Origin: CAVZTX01 sp963778375
GTDB lineage: Bacteria; Chloroflexota; Ktedonobacteria; Ktedonobacterales; Ktedonobacteraceae
Length of the DNA stretch: 64,000 nt
Direction of reading: 5' to 3'
Assembly (NCBI GenBank): GCA_963778375.1
Contig: CAVZTX010000001.1
Span: 1 to 64,000, forward strand
In this document: positions 36,571-45,735 of the stretch, one piece after another
Layout of the letters: each line of letters begins with the position of its first letter
Position numbering within the stretch: position 1 is the first letter of the stretch
Notes under the pieces: model-generated
Database searches by the model: none
The model's input: the letters and a program-made list of their open reading frames with translations, nothing else
Told to the model about the DNA's origin: nothing
Translations under genes and position numbers: made by a program

Positions 36571-38010
36571 CTATTCTCGATCGGCGATAACCGAGCCTAC
36601 GCGCTCGCCCAAGGTGCGGTCTCGGCGAGTGAGGATGATTGCGTAAATGAGGGCAACGACAACGATGGCCAGGCTAATCCAGGGGAAAAGGTTGGCCGGA
36701 GACGGTTGTCCTGGCTGCACAAGCCCCCATAATGGAAAGCCAATCGCAAGTATGCCTAGAACTGGCAAAATCAGGTGCCTCAGCAGAGAAAACTGATCCG
36801 GATGGTATCTTCTATAGTAGAAAGGCAGCGCCAGGTTCGAGACCAGGTAGACGAGCGATATAGGGATCGCGCCAAGCGTGGCGACATTTCCAAAGAAGGT
36901 GACGGGGTCCACAGTCCAGCCAACGACGTAGACGATGACCAGGCTTACCCCGAAAAACACGACAAAGCTGGCCCAGGGAGTGTTCCTCCCAGGATAAATC
37001 TTTGCCATCCAGGCAGGCAACATGCCCTCGCGAGCAGCATTAAAGATCAGGCGAGCCTGTGAGTTGGAGGCAGCAATCATTGAACTCATGATGGAGGTGA
37101 ACCCAGCCAGATAGGCCAGGAATGCCAGAATGCCGGATATCTTCTGAGCAGCATCAACGAACGGGACTGCCGAAGCTGTAAGCGCTGTAACTTTGTAGTT
37201 AAAGGCCACGACTGTGGCGTACATAAACAGCAGGTATGAGATACCCATCAGCAGGATGCTGGAGTAGATCGCCTTGGGAACGTTACGCCGTGGGTCGGCG
37301 GTTTCCTCAGCAAGCGATGCAGAGTTTTCCCAGCCGATGAACAGGTAGATTGCAATCGGGAAGCCAAGGCCTAAACCCGCCACTCCTCCGGAGATATTGG
37401 CAGGATTGAAGGGAGCGAAGGAGAGATGTGCTCCATTGGTGACCAGTATAAGCACCGACACCAGCACCAGTATGATCATTTCAAACGCAAAGAAGTATCC
37501 TGCCCATTGAGTGGAAAGATGAACGCCTCTCACCAGTAAGAAAAAGGCAATCCCCACAAAGACCAACGTAAGCAATTGCCACGGTATATTGATGCTCAGG
37601 TACTTTTGCAGAATGATCTGCGCCCAGCCGCCAGAGATATCGATGACCGAGGCGATGGCAATGATGTAACCAAGGCTGATAACGATAGTCGTGGTCACGG
37701 CCATCAAAGGCCCAAAGGTCTTTCCAATGAAGGTGATAAACGAGCCGGTCGAAGGGATCGAGCGCGAGAACTCGGCCAAGGTGTTACCAAGCAAGGCGAT
37801 GGCAATACCTGCGAGCAGGATGGTGAGCGGTGAGCCAACACCCGCCGCCCCAACAATGAAAGCGGAACTGAAATAGAAACTCATTGCCGGAGCAATATTG
37901 GCCATAGTAGAAGTCGCGATGTCAAGCAGGCCCAAGGCACCGCGCTGGAGACGAGGAACTACAAGCACTTTTTCGACGACGGGAAGTGATGATTCCTGGG
38001 GAGTTTCCAT
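36571..38010 (-). CDS. APC-family amino-acid permease
   Basis: 479 residues with about 12 hydrophobic helices. The first helix has the APC signature (GLLDIATSTMANIAPAMSFY), followed by the conserved loop after helix 2 (LAEFSRSIPSTGSFITFIGK) and FIGWENSASLAEETADPRRN, where a conserved acidic and Asn pair lies. The C-terminus is short and charged. Substrate is not resolvable; an amino acid or polyamine is likely. Transcribed alone. Confidence 0.9.
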   Translation of the reverse strand: METPQESSLPVVEKVLVVPRLQRGALGLLDIATSTMANIAPAMSFYFSSAFIVGAAGVGSPLTILLAGIAIALLGNTLAEFSRSIPSTGSFITFIGKTFGPLMAVTTTIVISLGYIIAIASVIDISGGWAQIILQKYLSINIPWQLLTLVFVGIAFFLLVRGVHLSTQWAGYFFAFEMIILVLVSVLILVTNGAHLSFAPFNPANISGGVAGLGLGFPIAIYLFIGWENSASLAEETADPRRNVPKAIYSSILLMGISYLLFMYATVVAFNYKVTALTASAVPFVDAAQKISGILAFLAYLAGFTSIMSSMIAASNSQARLIFNAAREGMLPAWMAKIYPGRNTPWASFVVFFGVSLVIVYVVGWTVDPVTFFGNVATLGAIPISLVYLVSNLALPFYYRRYHPDQFSLLRHLILPVLGILAIGFPLWGLVQPGQPSPANLFPWISLAIVVVALIYAIILTRRDRTLGERVGSVIADRE

Positions 38011-38289
38011 AGTTCATGTACCTCTTTTCCTGGTCGCTATTGGAACATGCACTAAGCAGGTGAGCTGGCCTGAGGCCAATTATAGTGGTGGCTCATCATT
38101 ATCCTAAATGATACCATAAAAAACTGGCGAATTCTATGATAACCTACCTGGAAACACTATGATCGCCTGGTATATAGGACGATTCGTGGGAACTCTCGCA
38201 TGAATAGTGGGAGAAAAAAAGAAAAGCTTAAGCCACGAGGGGCAGGTTGAAATGATCGGCCCCTCGCTTGCAAATTGGGATGGTGCGAA

Positions 38290-39108
38290 CTAACAGGTAT
38301 GGTTCACACCCACGTTGGGATTGGTGGCATCACTAGTATCGATGGGGATGGTGTAGTTGCAGATGGAATTCCCCGAAATCGTGTCGTTAGTTCCATCGTC
38401 ATCAATGCCGGTCTGACCAGTGTTGAAGATGTTGTTCGTGATCTGCGCCTTGGTGGTCCGGTCAGCCTCAATGCCGATCTGATTGTTCTGCAAGTTGTTG
38501 CCGCTCAGACGGTACGTGCCAGTGCCGAACATGTAGACCCCGATGTTGTTGGTCGTCAGAGTGTTGTTGGTGATCGTGGCTGAGGCCACATCCTCAACAT
38601 CAATGGCGAAGGGATCGCCAACCGTGGCACTGGGACCGGTGATGTGATTACCATCGATCACCACGGTCGCCCCACCATCATACGCACCAATACCACAGCC
38701 ACTGTCGGTGTAGTCAATAGTGTTGCCTGTGATAATGGCTTGCGCTGGCTGGTTGACCCCCACTTCAATACCCATCTCCGACTGAGTAAGTTGGGAGTTG
38801 GTGACATTGGCACTGCCATCGATGCCGATGTTGGAATCAATAGCTCCGAAGATATTGGCACCTTTGATATTGGCGCTGTGGCCGGGGCCAACATAGATGC
38901 CGAAATCACAGCCGGTGGCATCCACAGTACCACTGAAGGTGCCGGTGGGATTGATGACCACTGCGCTGTCACCATGACCATCGGCGTTGGGGGTGCAGCT
39001 TGCGGCATGAGCGCCGGTGAGGTGGCCCATGCCCAGTAGCAGGGCGACTGCCAGCAGGACAGCTAGAATGATTGGGAAAGCCAGACGGTACGAGAGATAG
39101 TGCTTCAT
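38290..39108 (-). CDS. Secreted right-handed beta-helix (NosD-like) protein
   Basis: 272 residues from ATG 39108, which follows AAAGGAAC. An N-terminal signal peptide (hydrophobic core LAFPIILAVLLAVALLLGMG, cleavage probably after AHA) is followed by about eight coils with Asn/Ile/Gly repeats: NSQLTQSEMGIEVG, ITGNTIDYT, ITNNTLTTNNIGVYM, LSGNNLQNNQIGI, ITNNIFNTGQTGI. Such coils form parallel beta-helices in carbohydrate-active and surface proteins. No catalytic residues can be assigned. Likely extracellular. Confidence 0.8.
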   Translation of the reverse strand: MKHYLSYRLAFPIILAVLLAVALLLGMGHLTGAHAASCTPNADGHGDSAVVINPTGTFSGTVDATGCDFGIYVGPGHSANIKGANIFGAIDSNIGIDGSANVTNSQLTQSEMGIEVGVNQPAQAIITGNTIDYTDSGCGIGAYDGGATVVIDGNHITGPSATVGDPFAIDVEDVASATITNNTLTTNNIGVYMFGTGTYRLSGNNLQNNQIGIEADRTTKAQITNNIFNTGQTGIDDDGTNDTISGNSICNYTIPIDTSDATNPNVGVNHTC

Positions 39109-39500
39109 GGCGTATGTTCCTTTCATAATGACCTGGGTATCTATGTACCTGAGCAGGTAGGAAGGAAATCCAGTAAAAAATACTGTACACTTGTAACAAA
39201 TAGATGAGCGTGAATTGCTCACTTGAGAATAATATCTTATCTTTAGAGCATTTTCAAGCAATCGAACGATGAGAAATGAAAGAGATGGACACACCTGTGA
39301 GATGGAGGCGGATGAAGTAGTGTCTGCCGCTCTGCTCCTCATCCTCTTCATTCTAGACACTCCTACTCACAAGCAGGTGCAGAGTTGGTTAAGAACTAGT
39401 AAGGATTTGAGGAGGAAGCATGGAGATTTCTCCACAGGTGTAAAAGCATGCTACAATAAAAAGCGTGCATTGTTCTAAATGTAGGAAGGAGTAACACAAC
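39109..39500. promoter_or_regulatory. Divergent promoter region of the beta-helix and zinc-ribbon genes
   Basis: 392 bp without a gene that I can support. Near its right end TGCTACAAT (about 39449-39457) is an extended -10 match for the zinc-ribbon gene. The remainder is AT-rich with no clear structure. Confidence 0.4.
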
Positions 39501-40190
39501 ATGGAACAGCGAGTTTACAATGGCAACGTCAGTCCAAATGGTCTGGCTGATTTTCTGGTGAACACATTCAACCAGGGATACGGCGATACGGTGGCGCAGA
39601 AGATGGGGCAGGGTGATAACCTGTTTGTACAAGTCGGTATTCTGAGCCATAGCGGCAGAAGAATTCGCGGCTCTATCGGCCTGAGTATCGCGAAGACAAG
39701 CGATGGCATCAGTATTACAAGCGGTCAATCGAACTGGTTTGACCTCAATGATCCTGGCTTCACCGGTGGAATCATTGCGGGCTTCTTTTTCCCTCCGCTG
39801 TGGCTCTTCCCACTGGCACGAGGCATCAATAACTACCGGCTGTATCAGGATATATGGGGCGCGGTTGACTCGTATTGCGTGCAAGCAGGAGCGAAGCCAG
39901 GAGATACTACGACTGCCCACGGCGTGTATTGTCAGAACTGCGGAGCGGTCAACGATGAAAGTGCTACGGAGTGTGCAATGTGCGGAGCGCCTTTGGGTGC
40001 TACTCAGGCAGGTCATGCTCCTCAGTATCGACCTCCAACTCCCCAGTACCAGCCTTCAAGTTCAGCTCAAACGCAAGCTACACCAGGGTCAGGGATGGTA
40101 GTGTGCCCTAACTGCGGAGCGACCGTTAATGCTGGAAAATACTGTAGCAATTGCGCGGCGGCGTTGCCGACGACGTCGGCGCAGAGTTAG
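39501..40190 (+). CDS. Zinc-ribbon domain protein
   Basis: 229 residues. The N-terminal 120 residues are an uncharacterised domain with a hydrophobic segment (FTGGIIAGFFFPPLWLFPLA). Two zinc ribbons follow: YCQNCGAVNDESATECAMCG and VVCPNCGATVNAGKYCSNCA, separated by a Pro/Gln/Ser linker. A GGAAGGAG box precedes the ATG. Probably a membrane-associated housekeeping or stress protein; function unknown. A repeat array begins 18 bp after the stop. Confidence 0.8.
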   Translation: MEQRVYNGNVSPNGLADFLVNTFNQGYGDTVAQKMGQGDNLFVQVGILSHSGRRIRGSIGLSIAKTSDGISITSGQSNWFDLNDPGFTGGIIAGFFFPPLWLFPLARGINNYRLYQDIWGAVDSYCVQAGAKPGDTTTAHGVYCQNCGAVNDESATECAMCGAPLGATQAGHAPQYRPPTPQYQPSSSAQTQATPGSGMVVCPNCGATVNAGKYCSNCAAALPTTSAQS

Positions 40191-40208
40191 AGGTGCCCTT
40201 TGTTGGCG

Positions 40209-40390
40209 GTTGCAAGACCGTCCAGGGCACCCGCAAGGGATGCCGGATGCCAGCATTACGACCTCTTCACGATTAACTATAGTTGCAAGACTGTCCAGGG
40301 CACCCGCAAGGGATGCCCACCACGTTTCGTAGGCACATAGGTCGCTGCCGAGTCGTTGCAAGACCGTCCAGGGCACCCGCAAGGGATGCC
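40209..40390. CRISPR. CRISPR-like mini-array: three 36-bp repeats, two 37-bp spacers (no cas genes)
   Basis: The repeat (GTTGCAAGACCGTCCAGGG, then CACCCGCAAGGGATGCC) is at 40209-40244, 40282-40317 (one C-to-T change) and 40355-40390. The period is exactly 73 bp. The two 37-bp spacers (40245-40281, 40318-40354) do not resemble each other. The core GGGCACCCGCAAGGGATGCC is also a dispersed hairpin repeat in this window, so this may be a tandem repeat that mimics a CRISPR. No cas gene is in the window. Confidence 0.4.
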
Positions 40391-40510
40391 CCTACTATAT
40401 ACGAATCAGCCTCAACCTTATATGGTAGGAGTGGCTCAATAGGTATTAACTTAAGGATGACAATGGAGGTTGGCCTGGGCGGAGGTTAGTTTTGAATGTT
40501 TTGCCAGTCA

Positions 40511-41500
40511 CTACCATTTCTGATGGACCTGGGCGCGGATGTATTTATCGTAAATATCGCGTACTTTGGTCATTGTTGCGTCGCTTAGGGGTGGGAGCGA
40601 GGCGGCATGCACGTTGTCCTCAGCCTGTTGGGGATTTTTTGCACCCGGGATGGTAGTTGTCACTTCGGGGAACATCAAAATCCAGCGCAGGGCGAATTGA
40701 GCCATTGTTGCTCCCGGGGGCACGAGCGGACGCAATTCTTCGACGGCTTGTAGACCTGTTTCGTAATCTACCCCTGAAAATGTTTCGCCCTGATCAAAGG
40801 CTTCACCGTGGCGGTTGAAGTTGCGGTGATCATTGGGGGCAAATTGCGTTTCGGGGCGAAGCTTGCCCGTAAGCAGTCCACTCGCTAATGGGACACGCGC
40901 CAGAATGCCAACCTGGCGTTTCCGAGCGGCAGCGAAGAACTGCTCGGAGGGCTTGAGGCGGAACATGTTGAAAATGATCTGGACGCTCTGAACGTTGGGG
41001 TAGGTAATTGCCTTGAGCGCCTCGTCAACACGTTCCACGCTGACGCCGTAGAAGCGAAGCTTGCCCTGCTGTACAAGGTCGTCGAGAATGCCAAAGACCT
41101 CCGGCATATCATAGACCTCAGAGGGTGGGCAGTGTAGTTGGAGCAGGTCGAGTGCATCAGTCTCAAGGTTGCGCAGGCTTCTCTCAATGAAACTGGTCAG
41201 GTTTTGGCGATTATTATAACCCGCCGCAGTGTGCGGATTGAGACGTCGACCGGCCTTGGTTGCGATGATGAGTTGCTCGCTACGTGCCTTTCTGACTTGC
41301 GCAATAAGCTGCTCAGAGTGTCCGTCACCGTACACGTCGGCTGTGTCGATGAAATTGACGCCGAGATCGATGGCCCGATTCAGCGCGGCTAATGATGCTT
41401 TGTCATCGGTGTTTCCCCATTCTGTTCCTCCGATACCCCAGCTTCCAAAGCCGATTTCGGATATCTGCCAGCCTGTACGTCCCAAAGTTCGGTATTGCAT
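40511..41500 (-). CDS. Aldo/keto reductase
   Basis: NADPH-dependent TIM-barrel reductase, 329 residues. The catalytic tetrad is visible: Asp and Tyr in FIDTADVYGDGHSE, Lys in IIATKAGR, His in LDLLQLHCPP. The C-terminal cofactor region reads TTTIPGAKNPQQAEDNV. AAGGAGAGG precedes the ATG. Similar to the YajO/GSP69-like aldo/keto reductases; natural substrate unknown. A second, distinct aldo/keto reductase lies at 45736. Confidence 0.92.
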   Translation of the reverse strand: MQYRTLGRTGWQISEIGFGSWGIGGTEWGNTDDKASLAALNRAIDLGVNFIDTADVYGDGHSEQLIAQVRKARSEQLIIATKAGRRLNPHTAAGYNNRQNLTSFIERSLRNLETDALDLLQLHCPPSEVYDMPEVFGILDDLVQQGKLRFYGVSVERVDEALKAITYPNVQSVQIIFNMFRLKPSEQFFAAARKRQVGILARVPLASGLLTGKLRPETQFAPNDHRNFNRHGEAFDQGETFSGVDYETGLQAVEELRPLVPPGATMAQFALRWILMFPEVTTTIPGAKNPQQAEDNVHAASLPPLSDATMTKVRDIYDKYIRAQVHQKW

Positions 41501-41697
41501 AGTGGCCTCTCCTTCTTTAATTTACCTATCCAGTTCTTCTCACTTTTTTCCAGTACTCGTAATGTAGCAAGATAAGGAGGATTTTTGCAAAAGGTATGAG
41601 GTGTACACGAATTTGCTAGTAGCACGTGTGAACTATAACAGTATTCAAAAAGAACACGTACACCCGTTCAGGCATCTTGTAAGGGTAAACGGGAATT

Positions 41698-42696
41698 ATG
41701 AAACTACCAACCTATGTTCAAATGGAGCCTGTCGGCCAGTGCAATTTACGTTGCCAGATGTGCTCAATTCAGTTCCGGCAGGATGGTCCCCCTCATGGGC
41801 CGTTGGCATTCATGGACTTCGGCAAGTTTACCTCCATGATTGACCAGTTCGTCGATATTCAGGAATTGCACTTGCAGGGATTGGGTGAGCCGATGATGCA
41901 TCCCCGCTTTTTCGATATGGTGGCATATGCAACGAAGAAGGGTATCCAGGTATCGACGAACTCAAATCTGACGCTTTTAAATGAGAGACGCGCCGAACGC
42001 TGTGTGACGAGTGGCCTCGATTGCCTACATGTCTCTATTGATGGAGCCACAGCCGAAACATACGAGCGCATTCGTATGCGTGCGCATTTCGAGCGTGTGA
42101 TAGGCAACCTGGAACGATTGTTGGCTGCACGAGAACGCCTTGGGAGCAGCCATCCGCGCCTGCACCTGGTAATGGTGGTGATGCGACAGAACCTGCACGA
42201 GCTGCCTGATATTGTACGCCTGGCACATCGTTGGTCGATGGAGGAGATGTTTGTGCAACATCTTTGCCACGACTTTGGGGAGTCGAGTCTACCAACCTAC
42301 TATCGTCCTATGCGCGAGTTTGTGCAGGAGCAAACTTTGTTCGAGGAAGACCCGCAACGTATCGAACATTATTTTGCGGAGGCGCGGAGCGTGGCACAAA
42401 CGTTAGGCATGAAGCTGCGACTGCCTAGCACCAGGCTCCGGATGCACCCGCCTGGTACTCCTGGCCCCACTCGCTGTAGCTGGCCATGGAAAGGAGCATA
42501 TATTAGCTATCAGGGCTATGCAATGCCGTGCTGCATGGTTTCGACGCCGGATCGCATTCACTTCGGGAATATGGCGGAGCAGGGAGTTGAGGCTACCTGG
42601 AATAGTGCGACCTTCCAGGATTTTCGTAACCAATTGGCGTCAGACGTGCCGCCAGAGGTCTGCCGTTCGTGCTCAATTTACTCAGGAACGTTCTAA
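41698..42696 (+). CDS. Radical SAM protein with SPASM-type C-terminus
   Basis: 332 residues. The SAM-cleaving [4Fe-4S] cluster is bound by C15-x3-C19-x2-C22 (QCNLRCQMC), followed by LQGLGEPMMHPRF and VSTNSNLTLLN, typical of this superfamily. Near the C-terminus a second cysteine set (RCSWPW, AMPCCMV, EVCRSCSIYSG) fits a SPASM auxiliary cluster. It is first in a same-strand group with a methyltransferase, a GT2 and a GT9 glycosyltransferase. Likely modifies a glycan precursor or peptide; the reaction is unknown. Confidence 0.9.
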   Translation: MKLPTYVQMEPVGQCNLRCQMCSIQFRQDGPPHGPLAFMDFGKFTSMIDQFVDIQELHLQGLGEPMMHPRFFDMVAYATKKGIQVSTNSNLTLLNERRAERCVTSGLDCLHVSIDGATAETYERIRMRAHFERVIGNLERLLAARERLGSSHPRLHLVMVVMRQNLHELPDIVRLAHRWSMEEMFVQHLCHDFGESSLPTYYRPMREFVQEQTLFEEDPQRIEHYFAEARSVAQTLGMKLRLPSTRLRMHPPGTPGPTRCSWPWKGAYISYQGYAMPCCMVSTPDRIHFGNMAEQGVEATWNSATFQDFRNQLASDVPPEVCRSCSIYSGTF

Positions 42697-42698
42697 AC

Positions 42699-43476
42699 AT
42701 GGCATTCGTGACGACTTCGCGGCCCCTCTACCTGGATGCAGCAACCTTCCATACACTTCTGAAACTACAAGGTCCTTCGTTAGGCCTGTGGCGTGCCGCC
42801 GAGATAGCTATTTTGCGGGAGCAGGTCTTTGAGCACCCGGTGCTAGATCTTGGTTGTGGAGATGGTCTGGTTACTTCGCAGGTGTTGTCGCGAGTAGAGA
42901 TCGGACTGGATCCGGATGAGAAGGTGCTGAAACGTGCAGCCCAACGTGGTGTTTATGAGCGGTTCGAGGCAACGCGAGCCGAGGAGATGCGGTTGCCAGA
43001 TGCGAGCGTAGGTACGGTAGTGAGTAACTCGGTGCTTGAGCATTTGCCGCGTTTGGATGCTGTTCTTGAGGCGGTTGCGCGAGTGCTGCGTCCAGGCGGT
43101 CGGTTGATATTTACTGTGCCTACGGAGGCATTCAGTAGATGGCTCGTCCTACCAATTGCCAGGTACGCAGCGATGGCGCAACTCACAACTTTGCCATCTT
43201 AATTTGTGGCCAGTGGAACGGTGGGTATCTCATTTGGAACGAGTGGGATTGGAGGTGGAAGAGGTGCGCCCGTACCTGAGGCACGAACTGGTAGCGATGT
43301 GGGATGCACTGGAACTCTTGCAGCAGATATGGGTTTTTCGTCGGAGGTTGGTGAGCATTGTCTGGCAAGGTCTCCCAGCGCCGATGATGGATCGTCTGGC
43401 ATGCTGGGCATCGCACGTGGACCTGTCTTCACCAGCACCCGGTGGGGGACGGCTGGTAGTTGCTCGCAAGCGGTGA
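42699..43476 (+). pseudogene. SAM-dependent methyltransferase (class I), frameshifted
   Basis: The SAM domain is intact in the first frame: VLDLGCGDGLVTSQVLSRVE, MRLPDASVGTVVSNSVLEHL, and VLRPGGRLIFTVPTEAF. That frame ends at a TAA just before 43203. One surplus base near 43171 (GCAGCGATGGCGC) would join it to the second frame, which supplies WRNSQLCHLNLWPVERWVSH and a tail ending GGGRLVVARKR at 43476. ATG 42699 lies 2 bp after the radical SAM stop. The GTG of the next gene overlaps the terminal TGA (GTGA). Confidence 0.8.
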
Positions 43477-44351
43477 GAATTGGAGGTGATTTTATAGCAA
43501 GCGTTGATGTGCTTCTACCTACCTACAATCGTCTTGAGTCGTTGATTATGACGCTGTCGGGCGTTGCTGCGCAGACGCTGCGAGATTTGCATGTGATTGT
43601 TGCCGATCAGAGCGATGCGCCGGTCGAGAATGAGCAGGTGGTACAGACCTTGCGGCGGGTGATTGAGGCGAGGGGAGGGTCTGTGGAATGGCATACGCGT
43701 CCACAGTTACACGGCATTGCTGAGCAGCGCGACTTTCTATTGAAGCGAGCGACGGCTGACGCGGTGCTGTATCTCGATGATGATGTGTTGATGGAACCGT
43801 GGGTAGTTGAACGCTTGCTTGAAACACTGCGAAGTGAGGGTTGCGGCTTTGTGGGTGCATTTCCTGCCGGGCTATCGCATCGTGACGATGTGCGGCCGGA
43901 GCAGCAGGTTATTGAATATTGGGATGGGCTGGTACGTCCAGAGGTGGTTGATCCCGACTCGCCTGAGTGGGAACGCTGGCAACTGCATCGTGCGGCGAAT
44001 CTTTACCATGTGAGCAAGGCAATGCCAGACAATTGTCGCCCCAGGTTGTACAAGGTAGCATGGATTGCCTCGTGCATTCTCTATGACCGGGAGAAGCTGT
44101 TAGAGGTGGGAGGGTTTGCGTTCTGGTCACGGCTGCCGCGCTATCATTCGGGTGAGGAGGTGCTGGTACAAAATCTGTTGATGCGACGTTGGGGCGGCTG
44201 CGGCATTATCCCTTCGGGCACATACTACTCACAAGTGGCGACGACAGTGTTGAATGACGCGGGCACGGTCGATGGACATGCGCTTGATCTGCTGCCGGAG
44301 ATGATTGAACGCTATGTGCTCCGAGAAAGCGAGGCCGATAATGGGTTTTAA
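43473..44351 (+). CDS. Glycosyltransferase family 2
   Basis: Transfers sugars from nucleotide donors with a GT-A fold. It has the N-terminal VDVLLPTYNRLESL, VIVADQSD, the metal-binding acidic run VLYLDDDVLMEPWV, and a later ILYDREKLLEVGGFAFWSR acceptor-side motif. The start is unclear. GTG 43473 overlaps the upstream stop (GTGA). However, a strong GGAGGTGA site at 43482-43489 sits ahead of ATA 43494, which begins the sequence at exactly the usual family N-terminus (ASVDVLLPTYNR). A mutated ATG or use of ATA is possible. It probably builds a cell-surface glycan. Confidence 0.88.
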   Translation: MRIGGDFIASVDVLLPTYNRLESLIMTLSGVAAQTLRDLHVIVADQSDAPVENEQVVQTLRRVIEARGGSVEWHTRPQLHGIAEQRDFLLKRATADAVLYLDDDVLMEPWVVERLLETLRSEGCGFVGAFPAGLSHRDDVRPEQQVIEYWDGLVRPEVVDPDSPEWERWQLHRAANLYHVSKAMPDNCRPRLYKVAWIASCILYDREKLLEVGGFAFWSRLPRYHSGEEVLVQNLLMRRWGGCGIIPSGTYYSQVATTVLNDAGTVDGHALDLLPEMIERYVLRESEADNGF

Positions 44352-44383
44352 GCATTACCTCGGATATATAGTAGTTGGCCCGA

Positions 44384-44410
44384 GAGATCCTTCGTTGCAC
44401 TCAGGATGAC
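44384..44410. repeat. Short dispersed repeat GAGATCCTTCG...CAGGATGAC
   Basis: GAGATCCTTCGTTGCA then CTCAGGATGAC: an imperfect palindrome (ATCCT...AGGAT). It recurs at 54951-54978. Motifs of this kind are known to be scattered through many bacterial genomes. Function unknown. Confidence 0.75.
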
Positions 44411-44495
44411 AAATCTGGCTTTGGTCATGAAAGTTCGTAATCGGCAGTAAGCACGATAAATCGGCCACAAGGTCTTTGGTGGAAACAAGCGCTCT

Positions 44496-45560
44496 ATGAA
44501 AGATCCATTTGCTCCTGGATTGCTATCTCGGCTTAGTGAGGCACCACGTAAGGTAGTGCTGTTGCGGGCCTCACGGATTGGGGATTTTCTGTGCGCAACG
44601 CCTGCATTGCGGGCGCTGAGAGCCGCATTGCCGGAGGCGGAGGTCACGATGATCACGCTTCCGCTCTTACAAGAGCTAGTCGAACGGTCTCCTTATCTGG
44701 ATCGGTTCATGGCGTTTCCAGGTTTTCCTGGTATCGCTGAGCAGTTCTTTGATGCGAGGAGTACAGTACACTTCTTCCAAGAGATGCAGGAAGAGCGATT
44801 TGACCTGGCTGTGCAGATGCAGGGGTCGGGAGTGTATTCAAATCCCTTTATGTTGATGCTGGGAGCGCGTTTGACGGCGGGATTTGTGCGTGGGGGCGAC
44901 CCGGCAGGCCGGTTGGATGCGGCACTGCCGATGTCACAAGAGGTGCATGAAATACGGCAAATGCTGGCAATGACGAGCTTTCTGGATGCGCCTGCTCAGG
45001 GGGAAGAGACGGAGTTTCCGCTATGGCCGGAGGATCATGCTGTGGCAGAGGAGCTTCTGATGGGTGCTGAACGACCGCTGATTGGCTTGCATCCGGCCGC
45101 GAGGGATGCAACGAGACGATGGGCATTGGAGCGGTTCGCGGCGGTGGGAACGGAGTTGAGACGGAGATATGGCGGAACAATCGTGATACTGGGCGATTGT
45201 CAGGAGCGAGATGCAGGGGAGATACTGGTACAACGGATGGATGGATCATGCTTGAACCTGGCAGGGAAGACCTCGCTGGTGCAACTGGGAGGCGTGATCG
45301 CAAAGCTGGCGGTGCTGGTGACCAATGATACTGGTCCGGCGCATATTGCCTATGCGCTAGGGACGCCGACGGTTATGATATTTGGGAGTGCAAATCCGAA
45401 GAGGTATGCCCCCTTAAAGTCTGGCCCATATCGTATACTGATACACGACGTTCCGTGCCGACCATGTGGTTATTCCACCTGTCCGATAGGTTATGAATGT
45501 CTGGAAGGTGTGACGGTGGAGATGGCAGTGAATGCGGCCGAAGCAGTTATGAGAATGTAG
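44496..45560 (+). CDS. Glycosyltransferase family 9 (heptosyltransferase-like)
   Basis: 354 residues with a GT-B fold. The N-terminal Rossmann half has VVLLRASRIGDFLCATPALR. The C-terminal half has IGLHPAARDATRRWALERF and the donor-binding LVTNDTGPAHIAYALGTPTV, then a Cys-rich tail (CRPCGYSTCPIGYEC) common in this family. In Gram-negatives GT9 adds heptose to lipid A core. In a Chloroflexota cell without conventional LPS it more likely makes another surface glycan, in line with the adjacent GT2. Confidence 0.92.
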   Translation: MKDPFAPGLLSRLSEAPRKVVLLRASRIGDFLCATPALRALRAALPEAEVTMITLPLLQELVERSPYLDRFMAFPGFPGIAEQFFDARSTVHFFQEMQEERFDLAVQMQGSGVYSNPFMLMLGARLTAGFVRGGDPAGRLDAALPMSQEVHEIRQMLAMTSFLDAPAQGEETEFPLWPEDHAVAEELLMGAERPLIGLHPAARDATRRWALERFAAVGTELRRRYGGTIVILGDCQERDAGEILVQRMDGSCLNLAGKTSLVQLGGVIAKLAVLVTNDTGPAHIAYALGTPTVMIFGSANPKRYAPLKSGPYRILIHDVPCRPCGYSTCPIGYECLEGVTVEMAVNAAEAVMRM

Positions 45561-45564
45561 AATT

Positions 45565-45708
45565 CCAGGGCACCTGCGGCTCACCAGGACACCGACGGCC
45601 CGCCAGGACCCGACGGCCCGCCAGGACACCGGCGGCTCACCAGGACACCGACGGCTCACCAGGACCCGACGGCTCACCAGGACACCCGCAAGGGGTGTCC
45701 CTACTATA
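45565..45708. repeat. Minisatellite ending in a dispersed hairpin repeat
   Basis: Begins 4 bp after the GT9 stop. About six units of 18-20 bp (GGCTCACCAGGACACCGAC with C/T and A/C variants) run into GGACACCCGCAAGGGGTGTCC then CTACTATA, here split for length. It looks like slippage growth out of the dispersed hairpin element. Confidence 0.85.
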
Positions 45709-45735
45709 GCTCGCTAGCTCTGTTAGGAGAATACT

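Noticed and set aside
43206..43472. N-terminal extension of the GT2 frame back to 43206
   Set aside because: This part overlaps the second half of the methyltransferase in another frame and has Gly/Ser/Thr-rich composition without a domain.
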